Positions 8,591 through 17,508 of a DNA stretch of 64,000 bases are shown here, one piece after another; the first letter of the stretch is position 1, and each line of letters starts with the position of its first letter. Both the position numbers and the translations under genes were made by a program. Under the pieces are notes generated by a model. It saw only the letters and a list, made by a program, of their open reading frames with translations, did no database searches and had not been told where the DNA came from. The DNA is from Telluribacter humicola (lineage in GTDB: Bacteria; Bacteroidota; Bacteroidia; Cytophagales; Spirosomataceae): positions 2,480,001-2,544,000 of the forward strand of contig NZ_JAFIQT010000001.1 of the NCBI RefSeq assembly GCF_017355935.1. The letters run 5' to 3'.

Positions 8591-9265
8591 ATGTATAAGT
8601 ACCTATTCACGTTCGGGCTTTGTCTTTTGTTCCAGGTGGCTGCGGCTCAGGGAATGCACATATCCCAAGTAGATTCCGGTATATCTGACAGTACTTCTGT
8701 TAATCCAGTACTGACGGATAAGATACCGGTCCCTCCCGCACATGCCGATTCGCTTCCCCGTATTTATATGAGGGTGATGCCGAGCCGGATTATATTGTCC
8801 CTGGCCTCCATATTCTTACCGATTGTGCCCGGTACCGGACTTTTTCTGGGGTGGCACGCCTATACCATACAGGGTCAGACCAGGTTCACCTCCAAAGCTG
8901 TATTACCCTACTTTGCAGCTACGCAGGACCAGTACCTCCTTAATATGTACCAACGGCACCGGAACAACCGCACGGTCTGGTATACGGGTACGGCTGGAGG
9001 GGTGGTTGTAGGGGCAGTAGGCTTCGCTCAGTTGTTTGTATCCATTTTCCGACCTGCCAATCTATCAGCGGCTACTAACAAGCTTATCATCGGAGGGGGC
9101 CTGTTGGGCATCGGTCAAATAGCCCGGGTTGTTTCCTTTCGTCAGCTGCGGAAGGGGGTCAACCTGTACAACGATCAGTATGCTCTACCTCCGAAACGGG
9201 TCAGTCTGCATGTGGGATTATCTTCTCAAACGCCTGCCGGCGGAGCTTTATATGTGAGGTTCTGA
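8591..9265 (+). CDS. Unknown membrane protein, second of a tandem paralogous pair
   Basis: This 224-residue protein is the paralogue of the gene at 7740. It has a signal peptide ending in VAAAQ, a Ser/Thr/Pro linker, and hydrophobic segments near residues 60-85, 130-152 and 162-180. The conserved blocks AVLPYFAAT, WYTGTAGG, GFAQLFVSIF, GQIARVVSFRQL, NLYNDQYALP and the C-terminal TPAGGALYVRF align with its neighbour without large gaps. The 5' thirds have diverged, as expected for a linker. Nothing in the sequence indicates an enzyme. The pair could form a hetero-oligomer in the membrane, but that is inference only. Confidence 0.75.
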   Translation: MYKYLFTFGLCLLFQVAAAQGMHISQVDSGISDSTSVNPVLTDKIPVPPAHADSLPRIYMRVMPSRIILSLASIFLPIVPGTGLFLGWHAYTIQGQTRFTSKAVLPYFAATQDQYLLNMYQRHRNNRTVWYTGTAGGVVVGAVGFAQLFVSIFRPANLSAATNKLIIGGGLLGIGQIARVVSFRQLRKGVNLYNDQYALPPKRVSLHVGLSSQTPAGGALYVRF

Positions 9266-9365
9266 AACTGCTGAAGCAGGTTAAGTCTGTAATATTTCTG
9301 GTATTGATGATCCCAATACTTTATTTTGAAGTTACATTGAACCTGACACCTATTACCCTTCGTGT

Positions 9366-9944
9366 ATGCCAACCCTCCCTCCCTCCCAAAAGATAGCTCA
9401 GTCGACCCGCCTGTACCGAAAGCTGCATAAGTGGCTAGCGGTGCCGCTGTTTCTGTTTATGATCCTGGTGGGAGGGACCGGACTACTACTAGGCTGGAAG
9501 AAACAGACGCAGTTACTGCCCAAAACCACCAAAGGTACTACTTCCGAAAGTGGCAAGTGGATCAGCCTTGATAGCACTCAGCGGGTAGCTCAGGCTTACT
9601 CCCGCACAGAACTGGGACTGCCCGATGAGATTGACCGCATCGACGTCCGGCCGCAAAAGGGCGTAGCCAAGATTGTCTTTACGCAACACTTCACCGAATT
9701 ACAGATCGACTGCACCACCGGCGAGATCCTCAGCATACATACCCGCACCTCCGATATCATTGAGAAGATTCACGATGGCTCCATTTTGGACTATTGGATC
9801 GGCCAGGATGGGGAGCAGGTAAAGATTACGTACACCTCTATCCTGGGTCTGGGGCTGATCCTGCTGTCTTTCAGTGGCTTTTGGCTGTGGTACAATCCAA
9901 AGAGGATCAGGAAGCAGAAAAATTCGGTGGCTGCCGCAGTTTGA
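9366..9944 (+). CDS. PepSY-associated transmembrane protein
   Basis: The 192-residue protein has the short PepSY_TM architecture: an N-terminal cytoplasmic segment with RLYRKLHKW, a transmembrane helix (about residues 27-46, rich in Leu, Val and Gly), a periplasmic PepSY-like domain, and a second helix near residues 155-176 with a Trp-Tyr-Asn end and a basic C-terminus. In this family the LHKWL motif before the first helix is characteristic, and relatives are often linked to iron-siderophore uptake or reduction. No receptor gene lies beside it here. It converges with the gene at 9958 with only 13 bases between the stop codons, so the two transcripts may overlap. Confidence 0.8.
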   Translation: MPTLPPSQKIAQSTRLYRKLHKWLAVPLFLFMILVGGTGLLLGWKKQTQLLPKTTKGTTSESGKWISLDSTQRVAQAYSRTELGLPDEIDRIDVRPQKGVAKIVFTQHFTELQIDCTTGEILSIHTRTSDIIEKIHDGSILDYWIGQDGEQVKITYTSILGLGLILLSFSGFWLWYNPKRIRKQKNSVAAAV

Positions 9945-9957
9945 CACTACAGTTGTG

Positions 9958-10650
9958 CTATTGACGGTTCAGGGGTATACCTACTTCTACTACCAGTAGA
10001 TTATGCTTTTCGGATTGGGACATTGGATATATACTCTTCCAGTCACCGAGCAGGCTCCATTCGTAGCGGGCGTTGAGCATCACCCGACCAGCCTTCCACA
10101 TAACCTCAGCCGGTATTACCGGCATGAAGCGACGGTACTGCTGGTTTCTATGTAGCTTTCCAGGAGTCAGTTCTGCGCTATTGTCAAAGTCCCACAAACG
10201 GGTCTGTGACACTAGTAGCATCCGTCCCCCCAATCCGGTTCCCACCGAGAGCCCTTTGGTTAGGCTAAGCTGTAAGGTACTGGTAAGGCCCAGGGTATAG
10301 TCGGAGGCAGCCCCCTGAAAAAATCCTCTTGCTCTTCCGTCCTGATCCCTGACATCAAATGGTGAATCCCAGTAGGTACTTCGGGACAGATTAGCCTGGG
10401 TTTTCAGACTAAGGGAACGGGGCAAGGAGGTGAGGGCAGTGGTGCCGATGCCAAAGCCGCCTACTTGCACCCGGGGACTACGATTCTGATTGTGCCATAG
10501 GAGGGGATAGATGTCTTTGTGAGAAAACGGACCCGGAAGGTACAGGTTAGCATTGGGAGTAAGGTACCATTCGGTGGGTCTGCTTTGGCTAAATGCCTGC
10601 ATAGAAAATAGGACGAACAGGCCGAGTATAAGCCGGAAGAGGTGCTGCAT
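9958..10650 (-). CDS. Secreted protein of unknown function, probably outer-membrane beta-barrel
   Basis: The 230-residue protein starts with a signal peptide (MQHLFRLILGLFVLFSMQAFSQ). The mature part is rich in Gly, Ser, Thr and aromatic residues in an alternating pattern (for example LKTQANLSRSTYWD, DYTLGLTSTLQLSLTKG, VMLNARYEWSLLGDW), which suggests a small outer-membrane beta-barrel. It is on the same strand as the MFS gene and begins 52 bases after it, so the two may be one transcript. I do not recognise a named family. Confidence 0.65.
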   Translation of the reverse strand: MQHLFRLILGLFVLFSMQAFSQSRPTEWYLTPNANLYLPGPFSHKDIYPLLWHNQNRSPRVQVGGFGIGTTALTSLPRSLSLKTQANLSRSTYWDSPFDVRDQDGRARGFFQGAASDYTLGLTSTLQLSLTKGLSVGTGLGGRMLLVSQTRLWDFDNSAELTPGKLHRNQQYRRFMPVIPAEVMWKAGRVMLNARYEWSLLGDWKSIYPMSQSEKHNLLVVEVGIPLNRQ

Positions 10651-10702
10651 GGGAAGTGAGTGGAGTAACGCGTGGGTGAACTATAAACCGATAACGCACC
10701 AC

Positions 10703-11956
10703 CTACTTTTTAATTGCGTACAGCGTGATTAGCCCCGATAGTAGCAACGACCCCGCCATAAACAGGTAGGAAGCACCAAAGTCTCCCGTCGTGCCGTTGA
10801 GGTAGCCAACTATATAAGCACCCACAAAAGAGCCCAACGCCCCAAAGCTATTGATAAGTGCCATGGCGCCACCGGCCACGTTGCGGGGGAGCAGGTCAGG
10901 AATAATAGCAAAGAAGGGGCCGTAAGGGGCGTACATGGCCCCGCCCGCAACGACCAGCAACACAAAAGACAGCCAGAAATAATCGGTGCCGAGCAGGTAC
11001 GAACCATAGAAGGCCAGGGCTCCAATGAGCAGAAAAGGCCAGACGAATGCCTTCCGGTTGAGGGTCTTGTCGGAGTAGTGGGAGGCGGCCAGCATCCCGA
11101 TGATAGCCAGCACGTAGGGGACCGCCGACAGCCAGCCAGTCTTCACGATATTCATATCCGGGGCGGCATTCAGGATGGAGGGGAGCCACATTACAAAGCC
11201 ATACACCCCAATGCTCCACAGGGCATACTGCAGGCACAGCCACAGCACGATCCGCGACCGGAACGCTTCCCCGTAGTTCCGCACCGGCCGTATACCCTGC
11301 TGCTCCTGCTGGAGCTTTTCTTCCAGCGCCAGCTTCTCATCTACCGAGAGCCAGTTAGCATCTTTGGGACGGTCATCAACCAGTCGCCACCAGAAAAAGG
11401 CCCAGACTACGGCCGGGAGTCCCTCCAGGATGAACATCCACCGCCAGCCTACCGCCTCAATCAGGTAGCCCGACAAGACCGACATCCACAGGATGGTAGC
11501 CGGATTGCCCAGGATCAGGAAGGTGTTGGCGCGGGAGCGTTCGGACCTGGTAAACCACCGGCTCAGAAACAGCAGCATGGCCGGCATCACGGCGCTCTCT
11601 ACCACGCCCAGCATAAACCGGATCACGATCAGCCAGTTGACATTACTGACCATACCGGTAGCCGTGGCCAGCCCGCCCCACAGGATCAGCGACCAGAATA
11701 TAAGGGTACGGGCGCTACGCTTTTCGGCATAAATGGCCCCCGGTACCTGAAAGAAGAAGTACCCCAGAAAAAACAGCGACGCCAGTAGCGAGGACATAGC
11801 GGGCGTAACGCCCAGGTCCTCGGCCATACCCCCTGCGGCACCAAAACCATAATTGGCCCGGTCGAGGTAAGCCAGGCTATACGTGATAAAGGCAATCGGA
11901 ATCAGGCGGTACCAGCGGGAGGGGGCTATGGTATGGGCAGAAGTTGTAGCTTCCAT
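10703..11956 (-). CDS. MFS permease, anion:cation symporter (ACS) type
   Basis: This is a 12-helix major-facilitator transporter in the inner membrane. The motif SLAYLDRANYGFG in the first helix and the loop EKRSARTLIFW after helix 2 are typical of the ACS subfamily, which carries sugar acids and other organic anions. A second-half loop with SDKTLNRKAF is the repeat of the same motif. I choose the ATG at 11956: an in-frame GTG at 12025 would add 23 residues with no counterpart in the family and would run into the regulatory region upstream. Uptake of uronates from the lyases in this window would make sense but is inference. Confidence 0.87.
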   Translation of the reverse strand: MEATTSAHTIAPSRWYRLIPIAFITYSLAYLDRANYGFGAAGGMAEDLGVTPAMSSLLASLFFLGYFFFQVPGAIYAEKRSARTLIFWSLILWGGLATATGMVSNVNWLIVIRFMLGVVESAVMPAMLLFLSRWFTRSERSRANTFLILGNPATILWMSVLSGYLIEAVGWRWMFILEGLPAVVWAFFWWRLVDDRPKDANWLSVDEKLALEEKLQQEQQGIRPVRNYGEAFRSRIVLWLCLQYALWSIGVYGFVMWLPSILNAAPDMNIVKTGWLSAVPYVLAIIGMLAASHYSDKTLNRKAFVWPFLLIGALAFYGSYLLGTDYFWLSFVLLVVAGGAMYAPYGPFFAIIPDLLPRNVAGGAMALINSFGALGSFVGAYIVGYLNGTTGDFGASYLFMAGSLLLSGLITLYAIKK

Positions 11957-12092
11957 GGGGGAGTGAGTGAAACGGTCTGTACTTAAAATCAGATCCAGCG
12001 CCCTTTTTACTATCTTCTGGCTCACATTTTAGTTAGGGAAGTAAATTATATTTAAGTAAGAATGAAAAAGTTAGGATAAAAGCTTGTAGTAT

Positions 12093-12127
12093 CTACGAAT
12101 GTTTCGTAGTATTACGAAAAAGTCGTA
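12093..12127 (+). promoter_or_regulatory. Two tandem BlaI-type operator palindromes
   Basis: Two copies of TACGA-N5-TCGTA lie at 12094-12108 and 12113-12127, with centres 19 bp apart (about two helical turns). The first extends to a perfect 7-bp inverted repeat CTACGAA-TGT-TTCGTAG (12093-12109). The second ends three bases before the ATG of the BlaI-type repressor, so binding there would block transcription or initiation of its own operon. BlaI/MecI proteins bind dyads with TAC/GTA-type ends, which fits. The site is also within 140 bp of the divergent MFS gene. Confidence 0.75.
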
Positions 12128-12130
12128 GAT

Positions 12131-12490
12131 ATGGAAAAGCTTACCCCACAGGAAGAAGAGGCACTGCTGGCCGTATGGAAGGCGGGAGAAGGTAGTGTAA
12201 AAACATTTCTGGAATCCATTGAGGAGCCACGTCCACCGTACACCACGCTGGCCTCTACCATCAAGAATCTGGAAAAGAAAGGGTACCTGCAAAGCAGGAA
12301 GATTGGCAACACCCTGCTATACGCCCCAACCGTCACCGAAGAAGCCTATAAACAGAAGTTTATGGGGGCGGTGGTGAAGGACTATTTCGAAAACTCCTAT
12401 AAGGAGCTGGTCAACTTCTTTGTCCAGAAAAAGAAGATCTCCACCCACGAGCTGAAGGAGATCATCAACCTGATCGAAGGTAAAAAATAA
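12131..12490 (+). CDS. BlaI/MecI/CopY-family transcriptional repressor
   Basis: The 119-residue protein is a winged-helix repressor: the N-terminal LTPQEEEALLAVWKAGEG segment and the recognition-helix region PPYTTLASTIKNLEKKGYL match the penicillinase-repressor family, followed by a C-terminal dimerisation helix region. The family normally ends transcription of a target operon until a partner M56 peptidase signals its cleavage or release. The partner gene follows 23 bases downstream, and two operator-like palindromes lie directly upstream. In Bacteroidota such pairs are widespread and their targets are mostly not beta-lactamases; the target here may be only this operon. Confidence 0.93.
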   Translation: MEKLTPQEEEALLAVWKAGEGSVKTFLESIEEPRPPYTTLASTIKNLEKKGYLQSRKIGNTLLYAPTVTEEAYKQKFMGAVVKDYFENSYKELVNFFVQKKKISTHELKEIINLIEGKK

Positions 12491-12513
12491 CGGCCCTATC
12501 CACACCACATACT

Positions 12514-14427
12514 ATGTCACCATTCCTGGAGTACCAAGTCAAGCTGGCTGTTAGTCTGGCGGCCATCAGCCTGTTTTACCAATTTGTACTGCGCCGGTAT
12601 ACGTTCTTTAACTGGAACCGGTGGTACCTGCTGTTCTATTCAGCACTTGCTTTCTTGATTCCAGCCATTGATCTTAATCCAGCCATCCAGCAGACGGAGC
12701 TACTCACACACCCGGTCATTCAGTCTATTCCTACTATTCAACAGATTGCGTCACCCGAGCTGTTGGCTGCCGCGAGTGAAAAAGCAGCCACGCCCCTGGG
12801 TCCAGATGAGTATGTACTTATCCTTTTTGTCGTGGGTTGTATCCTGATGGTGGTTCGGTTGGGGGTACTTCTGTTCTCTTATATCAGGATCAGGAATGGG
12901 GCTCGTCTGGTCCGGGATGAGGGAGTGAAGATCTACCACGTAGCCAAAGATATTGTTCCCTTCTCTTTTGGCAATGCCATCTTTTTCAACCCCAATCTGC
13001 ACCGGGAAAACGAGCTGCGGGAGGTACTGCTGCATGAGATCGTACACGTAAAACAGAAGCATACGCTGGATGTAATCTGGTCGGAGCTGCTCTGCATTCT
13101 CAACTGGTACAACCCCTTCGCCTGGATGCTTCGCCATGCCATCCGTCAGAACCTCGAATTTATAGCCGACCGCCGGGTATTAGAGCAGGGCGTTGATCCC
13201 AAAGAATACCAGTACCTGCTCCTGAAAGTGGTAGGAGTACCTGATTTCAGAATTGCCATTCAGTTCAATTTGTCTTCCCTTAAACAGCGAATCAAGATGA
13301 TGAACCGTATGAAAACAGCTCGTATACAGGTAATACGTTTCCTGTTTGTGCTCCCCCTGCTATCCGTACTGCTGGTAGCCTTCCGTACCGATATAGGAGA
13401 ACTGGCTACACCCAGGCAGGCGACTCAGCCACAGGCTTCAGCCAGCCATGGACAGCAAAATAACGACAGTACCATGTACATAGCCGGCTTACTACGGGAT
13501 GGTACTACCGGTAAACCTATTCCTGATTTTCCCATTTCTGTTACGATTAACAAAGAGGATAAGGGAACAATAATGACGGACAAAGATGGTTTTTATGTTG
13601 TGGAGTACGAGGTAAACGAGGGTGAAGAGATTCCTTACATGCTAACCAATGAAAACAGTCCGTATAGAGAATTCGGTACTGCTTCTACCTTAGGAAGAAT
13701 CAAGGAATTACGTAATCACCATATGGATATTGTATTTCTCGGAGGAAAGTTAGGAAAAGAGTCCCGCAATGAGTGGTATAGGTTTTCTTTTGATCCGGCA
13801 GCGATTAACTGGACTGCTAACTCCAAAGAAGAGTTGAAGCAGTTGATGATGCAGCACCTGCCCCGGTTCATAGCAGAGAATAAACTAAAACGGGATTTCA
13901 GAAGCGAATACAAAAGGCCAAAAGATGTAATAACAAAATTCAGAACTGGCTATTTCGATCGGAAAAGGGAGTTGGTAGGGTATGAATCAGTTACCGAATT
14001 TTACCTGGATGGTGAAAAGGTATCGTATCAGGCTATCAATAAGGCATTTAGGAGCAGGACAGCGGAGGTAGCTTACAAAGACTATAAAAATCCGTATGGT
14101 ATAAATGACAAAATGGTCTACCTGACCTTCCCGCTATTCAGAGATTCGCCCCCACCTGCTCTCGTGTCGGACCGGAGGGTGGAATGGGTAGATGTAGAAG
14201 AGTTTGATGTAGCTAAGCTTGAAAACGAACCCTACCTGCTGGACGGATTCCGCCAGGTCTATGGCGTGGGTAGTAACCTGGTGCCCCTGAAGGAGGAGAT
14301 CAAGAGAGTGGCTATACTTAAAGGAGCCCTGGCCCGCTACTACGACCGCAACCTCAAGCAGATCTGGTGGATCGAAACCCGGCCGCCGGCTGAGGTACAA
14401 GGGCGGCCGGAGTTTGCCAACCGGTAG
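12514..14427 (+). CDS. M56-family (BlaR1-like) membrane sensor peptidase with C-terminal extension
   Basis: The N-terminal 290 residues form a multi-helix membrane domain with a zinc-peptidase motif HEIVH at residues 174-178 on the cytosolic side, followed by helices and LLPLLSVLLVAF near residue 280. After this, a Gln/Ser-rich linker leads to an extracytoplasmic part: a carboxypeptidase-regulatory-like beta domain (about residues 325-400, with GTIMTDKDGFYVVEYEV) and then about 230 residues I cannot place, lacking the penicillin-binding sensor domain of true BlaR1. It should sense an envelope signal and inactivate the BlaI-type repressor encoded just upstream. The GH39-like gene converges on it with a 12-base gap. 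Confidence 0.87.
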   Translation: MSPFLEYQVKLAVSLAAISLFYQFVLRRYTFFNWNRWYLLFYSALAFLIPAIDLNPAIQQTELLTHPVIQSIPTIQQIASPELLAAASEKAATPLGPDEYVLILFVVGCILMVVRLGVLLFSYIRIRNGARLVRDEGVKIYHVAKDIVPFSFGNAIFFNPNLHRENELREVLLHEIVHVKQKHTLDVIWSELLCILNWYNPFAWMLRHAIRQNLEFIADRRVLEQGVDPKEYQYLLLKVVGVPDFRIAIQFNLSSLKQRIKMMNRMKTARIQVIRFLFVLPLLSVLLVAFRTDIGELATPRQATQPQASASHGQQNNDSTMYIAGLLRDGTTGKPIPDFPISVTINKEDKGTIMTDKDGFYVVEYEVNEGEEIPYMLTNENSPYREFGTASTLGRIKELRNHHMDIVFLGGKLGKESRNEWYRFSFDPAAINWTANSKEELKQLMMQHLPRFIAENKLKRDFRSEYKRPKDVITKFRTGYFDRKRELVGYESVTEFYLDGEKVSYQAINKAFRSRTAEVAYKDYKNPYGINDKMVYLTFPLFRDSPPPALVSDRRVEWVDVEEFDVAKLENEPYLLDGFRQVYGVGSNLVPLKEEIKRVAILKGALARYYDRNLKQIWWIETRPPAEVQGRPEFANR

Positions 14428-14439
14428 CTTAGCAGGTAC

Positions 14440-16146
14440 TTACCACGTAACCTTGATCAGCGACACGCCCTGGCGGGGCAGCTGAAAATCCATTTGTAGT
14501 TGACCGTTCCTGACATCCATCTGGGTCGGGGAAGCAAAGGTCTGGAGTTGGCCTGCCTTTTCCAGAGTGGCTATTTGCTCGGCTGTGGGGTTCTGGGGAG
14601 AGCCCATTCTTTTCCAGACTTCGTAGGAGTTGCTATACTGTTGATCAATTCGGTAGTGATGCACCAGGACTCGTCGGGCGGGTACGCCTTTGAGCTGAAC
14701 GGAAACCGGAGCCGTAGGTTCAAGCTTATTGTCGTCGTGGTAGTGCCATACCATCACGGCTGCTTCCTGAGCCCCCTTGGTTGCGTAGGCATTGATGTCG
14801 GCTTCGCCCCGTACACTTACCGTTTTCAGCTTTTGGGCGTTATATGTCAGATCCTGCTGTACCTGCACCCGCTTGCCGGACATCATCCCAAACATCCTGA
14901 ACACGTTGAGCACGGGTTTATCCACCCCATTGGTAGCCAGATCCCTGAAGCCCCGAAACCAAGGCTGATCCTCAAACTCAAAGGCCCAGGTAACGGCTCC
15001 CAGCAGATTGACACCCCGGGCATCGGCCAGCTCGTGCTTACGGGCAAAAGAAGCCGCCGTATAGCTGGAGTACATGGTACCGTTGCGGTAGGCGTTCTGC
15101 GGGTGAAGGTCTTCGGAGCAGGCCGCGCAGCCTTCCGGGTCAGACTCGCCAATGATGATAGGTAGTTTTTTTAGCGTAGGGTAGGAGGCTATAATCTCAA
15201 ATCCCTTATCAATGTCACGTAGCTGCGTCCCCATGTTCATCTGTACAATGCCGTCTACTACCTTGGGCGAACCCTTGGCGTGGAAGGTGATGAAGTCCAG
15301 GGGAGAGCCGGTTTTGCCGGTCACGTAGTTCTTCCCGCTAACGACATGGTCCAGAAAGGCTTTCAAAAATTTGGCCGATACATCCCAATTAGGCCCTGTT
15401 ACTTCGGGGCCACCAATCTTGGCCGTTGGCAGAGCACGCTTGACGGCATCGGCGGTATAGTCGTACAGCTTGATGTACTCTTCGGTCGTGCCTTTCCAGT
15501 ACCCGATGTTCGGCTCATTCCAGAGCTCCCAGTACCACGACTCCACTTCCTGCTTCCCGTACCGCTCCACCGAATGCCTGACCCACTGGTACACCAGTTC
15601 CGCAAATTTATCGTAGTCTTTTGGCGGGTGGGCCCAGCCGGTATAGATATCGTTGTAGTTGTCGCCAGGCTTCCAGTAGTGCCGGTAGGGCTGGGGGTTT
15701 GTTGATAGGGCCTCAGGCATAAACCCAATTTGCGCCATGGGTTTCATGCCCCGCTCTATGTACGTGTCAAAAATCTTGTCAACGATGGTCCAATTGTAGA
15801 TGGGCTTTCCGTTGGCATCTTCGGTATAGGCGTTGGTGGAGCCCCACTTCAGCGCCGCCTCCCCGTCGCCTGTTACCAGCAGACCATGCGTCCTCACAAA
15901 TACAGGTACTTTGCTAAGCTGGGAAATTTCGCTGAGCAGCTTCTTTCCATCCTTCATGTAGGTATAGTTAGGCTCATCGTAGCCAAACCACGCCCAGATC
16001 GGTTTAGCATCGCCCAGTTCTTTAGTGAGATCAACCCGGATGGGAACAGCTGCGGAAGCGGTGCTTTGGGCCCGGCTGACGTTGGCAAGCAGGAGTAGAA
16101 AAAGAGCCGGTAACAGGCGGATAGGGAGGAAGGAGTTGGAGTGCAT
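14440..16146 (-). CDS. Secreted GH39-like glycoside hydrolase (beta-xylosidase type)
   Basis: A signal peptide (to about residue 26) precedes a (beta/alpha)8-barrel. The motif ELWNEPN gives the likely acid/base Glu211, and IIIGESDPEG gives the likely nucleophile Glu334, at the spacing expected for clan GH-A. Overall arrangement (SWYWELWNEPN, FITFHAKGSP, GVNLLGAVTWAFEFED) resembles GH39 beta-xylosidases or alpha-iduronidases. A C-terminal beta-sandwich follows from about residue 430. The length of 568 is normal. It would release xylose or other sugars from plant or acidic glycans. A GH39 relative outside the named specificities is possible. Confidence 0.8.
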   Translation of the reverse strand: MHSNSFLPIRLLPALFLLLLANVSRAQSTASAAVPIRVDLTKELGDAKPIWAWFGYDEPNYTYMKDGKKLLSEISQLSKVPVFVRTHGLLVTGDGEAALKWGSTNAYTEDANGKPIYNWTIVDKIFDTYIERGMKPMAQIGFMPEALSTNPQPYRHYWKPGDNYNDIYTGWAHPPKDYDKFAELVYQWVRHSVERYGKQEVESWYWELWNEPNIGYWKGTTEEYIKLYDYTADAVKRALPTAKIGGPEVTGPNWDVSAKFLKAFLDHVVSGKNYVTGKTGSPLDFITFHAKGSPKVVDGIVQMNMGTQLRDIDKGFEIIASYPTLKKLPIIIGESDPEGCAACSEDLHPQNAYRNGTMYSSYTAASFARKHELADARGVNLLGAVTWAFEFEDQPWFRGFRDLATNGVDKPVLNVFRMFGMMSGKRVQVQQDLTYNAQKLKTVSVRGEADINAYATKGAQEAAVMVWHYHDDNKLEPTAPVSVQLKGVPARRVLVHHYRIDQQYSNSYEVWKRMGSPQNPTAEQIATLEKAGQLQTFASPTQMDVRNGQLQMDFQLPRQGVSLIKVTW

Positions 16147-16217
16147 GGTTAGGAAAAGTAGAAAAGGACTACCCTTAAAATGTCAGTACGCTCCTTTTAT
16201 ACTATCTGTTCCTGCAC

Positions 16218-16248
16218 AAAAAAGCCTCCCATCGTCACGAAGGGAGGC
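16218..16248 (-). terminator. Terminator for the porin gene
   Basis: Read on the minus strand, GCCTCCC and GGGAGGC (16242-16248 and 16224-16230) form a 7-bp stem with an 11-base loop, followed by six T (A-run at 16218-16223 on plus). It lies 31 bases after the porin stop. Confidence 0.75.
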
Positions 16249-16278
16249 CCTGGCGGGAGTACTGTATAACCTATTAGC

Positions 16279-17508
16279 TTAAAAATTGAGCTGAGCCTGT
16301 AGTCGCAGGAGGCTTCCTGTCTGGAAGTTGTTCTGCTTTTGAAAATCTTCGTAGCGGCGGCTTGAGATGGTGTACATGGGTACCAGTTCAAAATTCTTGA
16401 TGGGCTGCCACTCCACGCCAATTTCCAGTTCACGTACCAGGTAGCTGCGGGCATCCCGTTCGTGCTTCTTACCGCCGTCGTAGTACTGAGCCCTGATGAA
16501 TGGGTACAGGAGCTGATCTCCAATGTTGGTTTTGTAGTTGAATAGCACGTACCCACCCGTCAGTTTCTGAACTTCAATGGTCTCCGTTGCTTTGTTAAAT
16601 TCCGGTCCACGACCAATGTTGTACTCCGTCTGGATACCAAAGGGCTTTGGGTACAGGACAAAGGTAGCCGCTACCCGTTGATCGATATAGTTAAGGTCCT
16701 CTACAAACTTAACCCCCTGGCTTACATTTGCTCTGGGTATGGCGTACTTACCGGTATATCCCTGAATCCCAGTTTCAATGATTTGGTTTCCTACTGTAAA
16801 AGGATAGGTAAACCGTGCTACCACGTGACGATTTTTGTTCAGTTCCGGTGTATTGGCGGTCTGTCCATTGTAGATACCAAGGCCGAACATCCCGTAGTCG
16901 CCGCTTCCTTTGAGACCGGTACTGACCAGTTCCGAAAATATTCTTCTGATCCGCTTGGGCGCCCAGTAAAACATGACCCCCAGATCCCGCTCATTGGCTA
17001 TGGCACTATTAAGGGCATCGTTCCGGTCAAGTGGTATCCGGTTCTGGCTCGACTGCATGTTTTCGAAACCAAAAGGTATCTTACTTTGCCCGATCCGGAA
17101 TCGAAACTCATTGTCATCATCCAGCCCCAGGTCAAAGTACATATCTCTTAATTGTGCAAAGTGTAGCCGGTCAGAAGAGGGACTATTGGCAAAGTCGGGT
17201 TGTATGTAGAAGTATATCCGTTTGTGGATCTGACCAAAGAAAATAACCCGGGTACGTCTAATAAAAAATCCACCATTGCCACCCCAGGATCGGTCACACT
17301 GTTCACAACCCAGGTCGGGGTTGGTTTCGAAAAGGCCGTTGTACCGTACCTGGGCATAGCCTCTGATCTGAATTGTTTCAAACCATTTTTTAGGAGCGGC
17401 CGGTACGACAGGTTGGGGGGGAGGGGGCTGTGTACTCGTTGAGTCACTTTGGGAGTACCCCAATAGGGGGACTAGCAGCAAGGCTACTGAAAGTAATCTT
17501 ACATTCAT
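16279..17508 (-). CDS. OprO/OprP-type outer-membrane porin
   Basis: A signal peptide (to LLGYSQ) and a Pro/Gln-rich linker precede a 16-strand-type barrel. The motif GGNGGFFIRRTRVIFFG, the FYIQPDFANS block and the polar periodic strands match the phosphate-selective porin O/P family. The C-terminus LQAQLNF ends in Phe as outer-membrane barrels do. I take the ATG at 17508; a TTG at 17517 would add three residues. The family is named for phosphate or pyrophosphate uptake, but in Bacteroidota many members have unknown substrates and no phosphate genes are near. Confidence 0.85.
   Translation of the reverse strand: MNVRLLSVALLLVPLLGYSQSDSTSTQPPPPQPVVPAAPKKWFETIQIRGYAQVRYNGLFETNPDLGCEQCDRSWGGNGGFFIRRTRVIFFGQIHKRIYFYIQPDFANSPSSDRLHFAQLRDMYFDLGLDDDNEFRFRIGQSKIPFGFENMQSSQNRIPLDRNDALNSAIANERDLGVMFYWAPKRIRRIFSELVSTGLKGSGDYGMFGLGIYNGQTANTPELNKNRHVVARFTYPFTVGNQIIETGIQGYTGKYAIPRANVSQGVKFVEDLNYIDQRVAATFVLYPKPFGIQTEYNIGRGPEFNKATETIEVQKLTGGYVLFNYKTNIGDQLLYPFIRAQYYDGGKKHERDARSYLVRELEIGVEWQPIKNFELVPMYTISSRRYEDFQKQNNFQTGSLLRLQAQLNF

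Noticed and set aside
11078-11788. Open frame of 236 codons on the plus strand
   Set aside because: Antisense to the MFS permease; the product is a Gln/Pro/His/Arg-rich low-complexity sequence typical of a shadow frame.
14500-15165. Open frame of 221 codons on the plus strand
   Set aside because: Antisense to the GH39-like gene whose catalytic motifs are intact.
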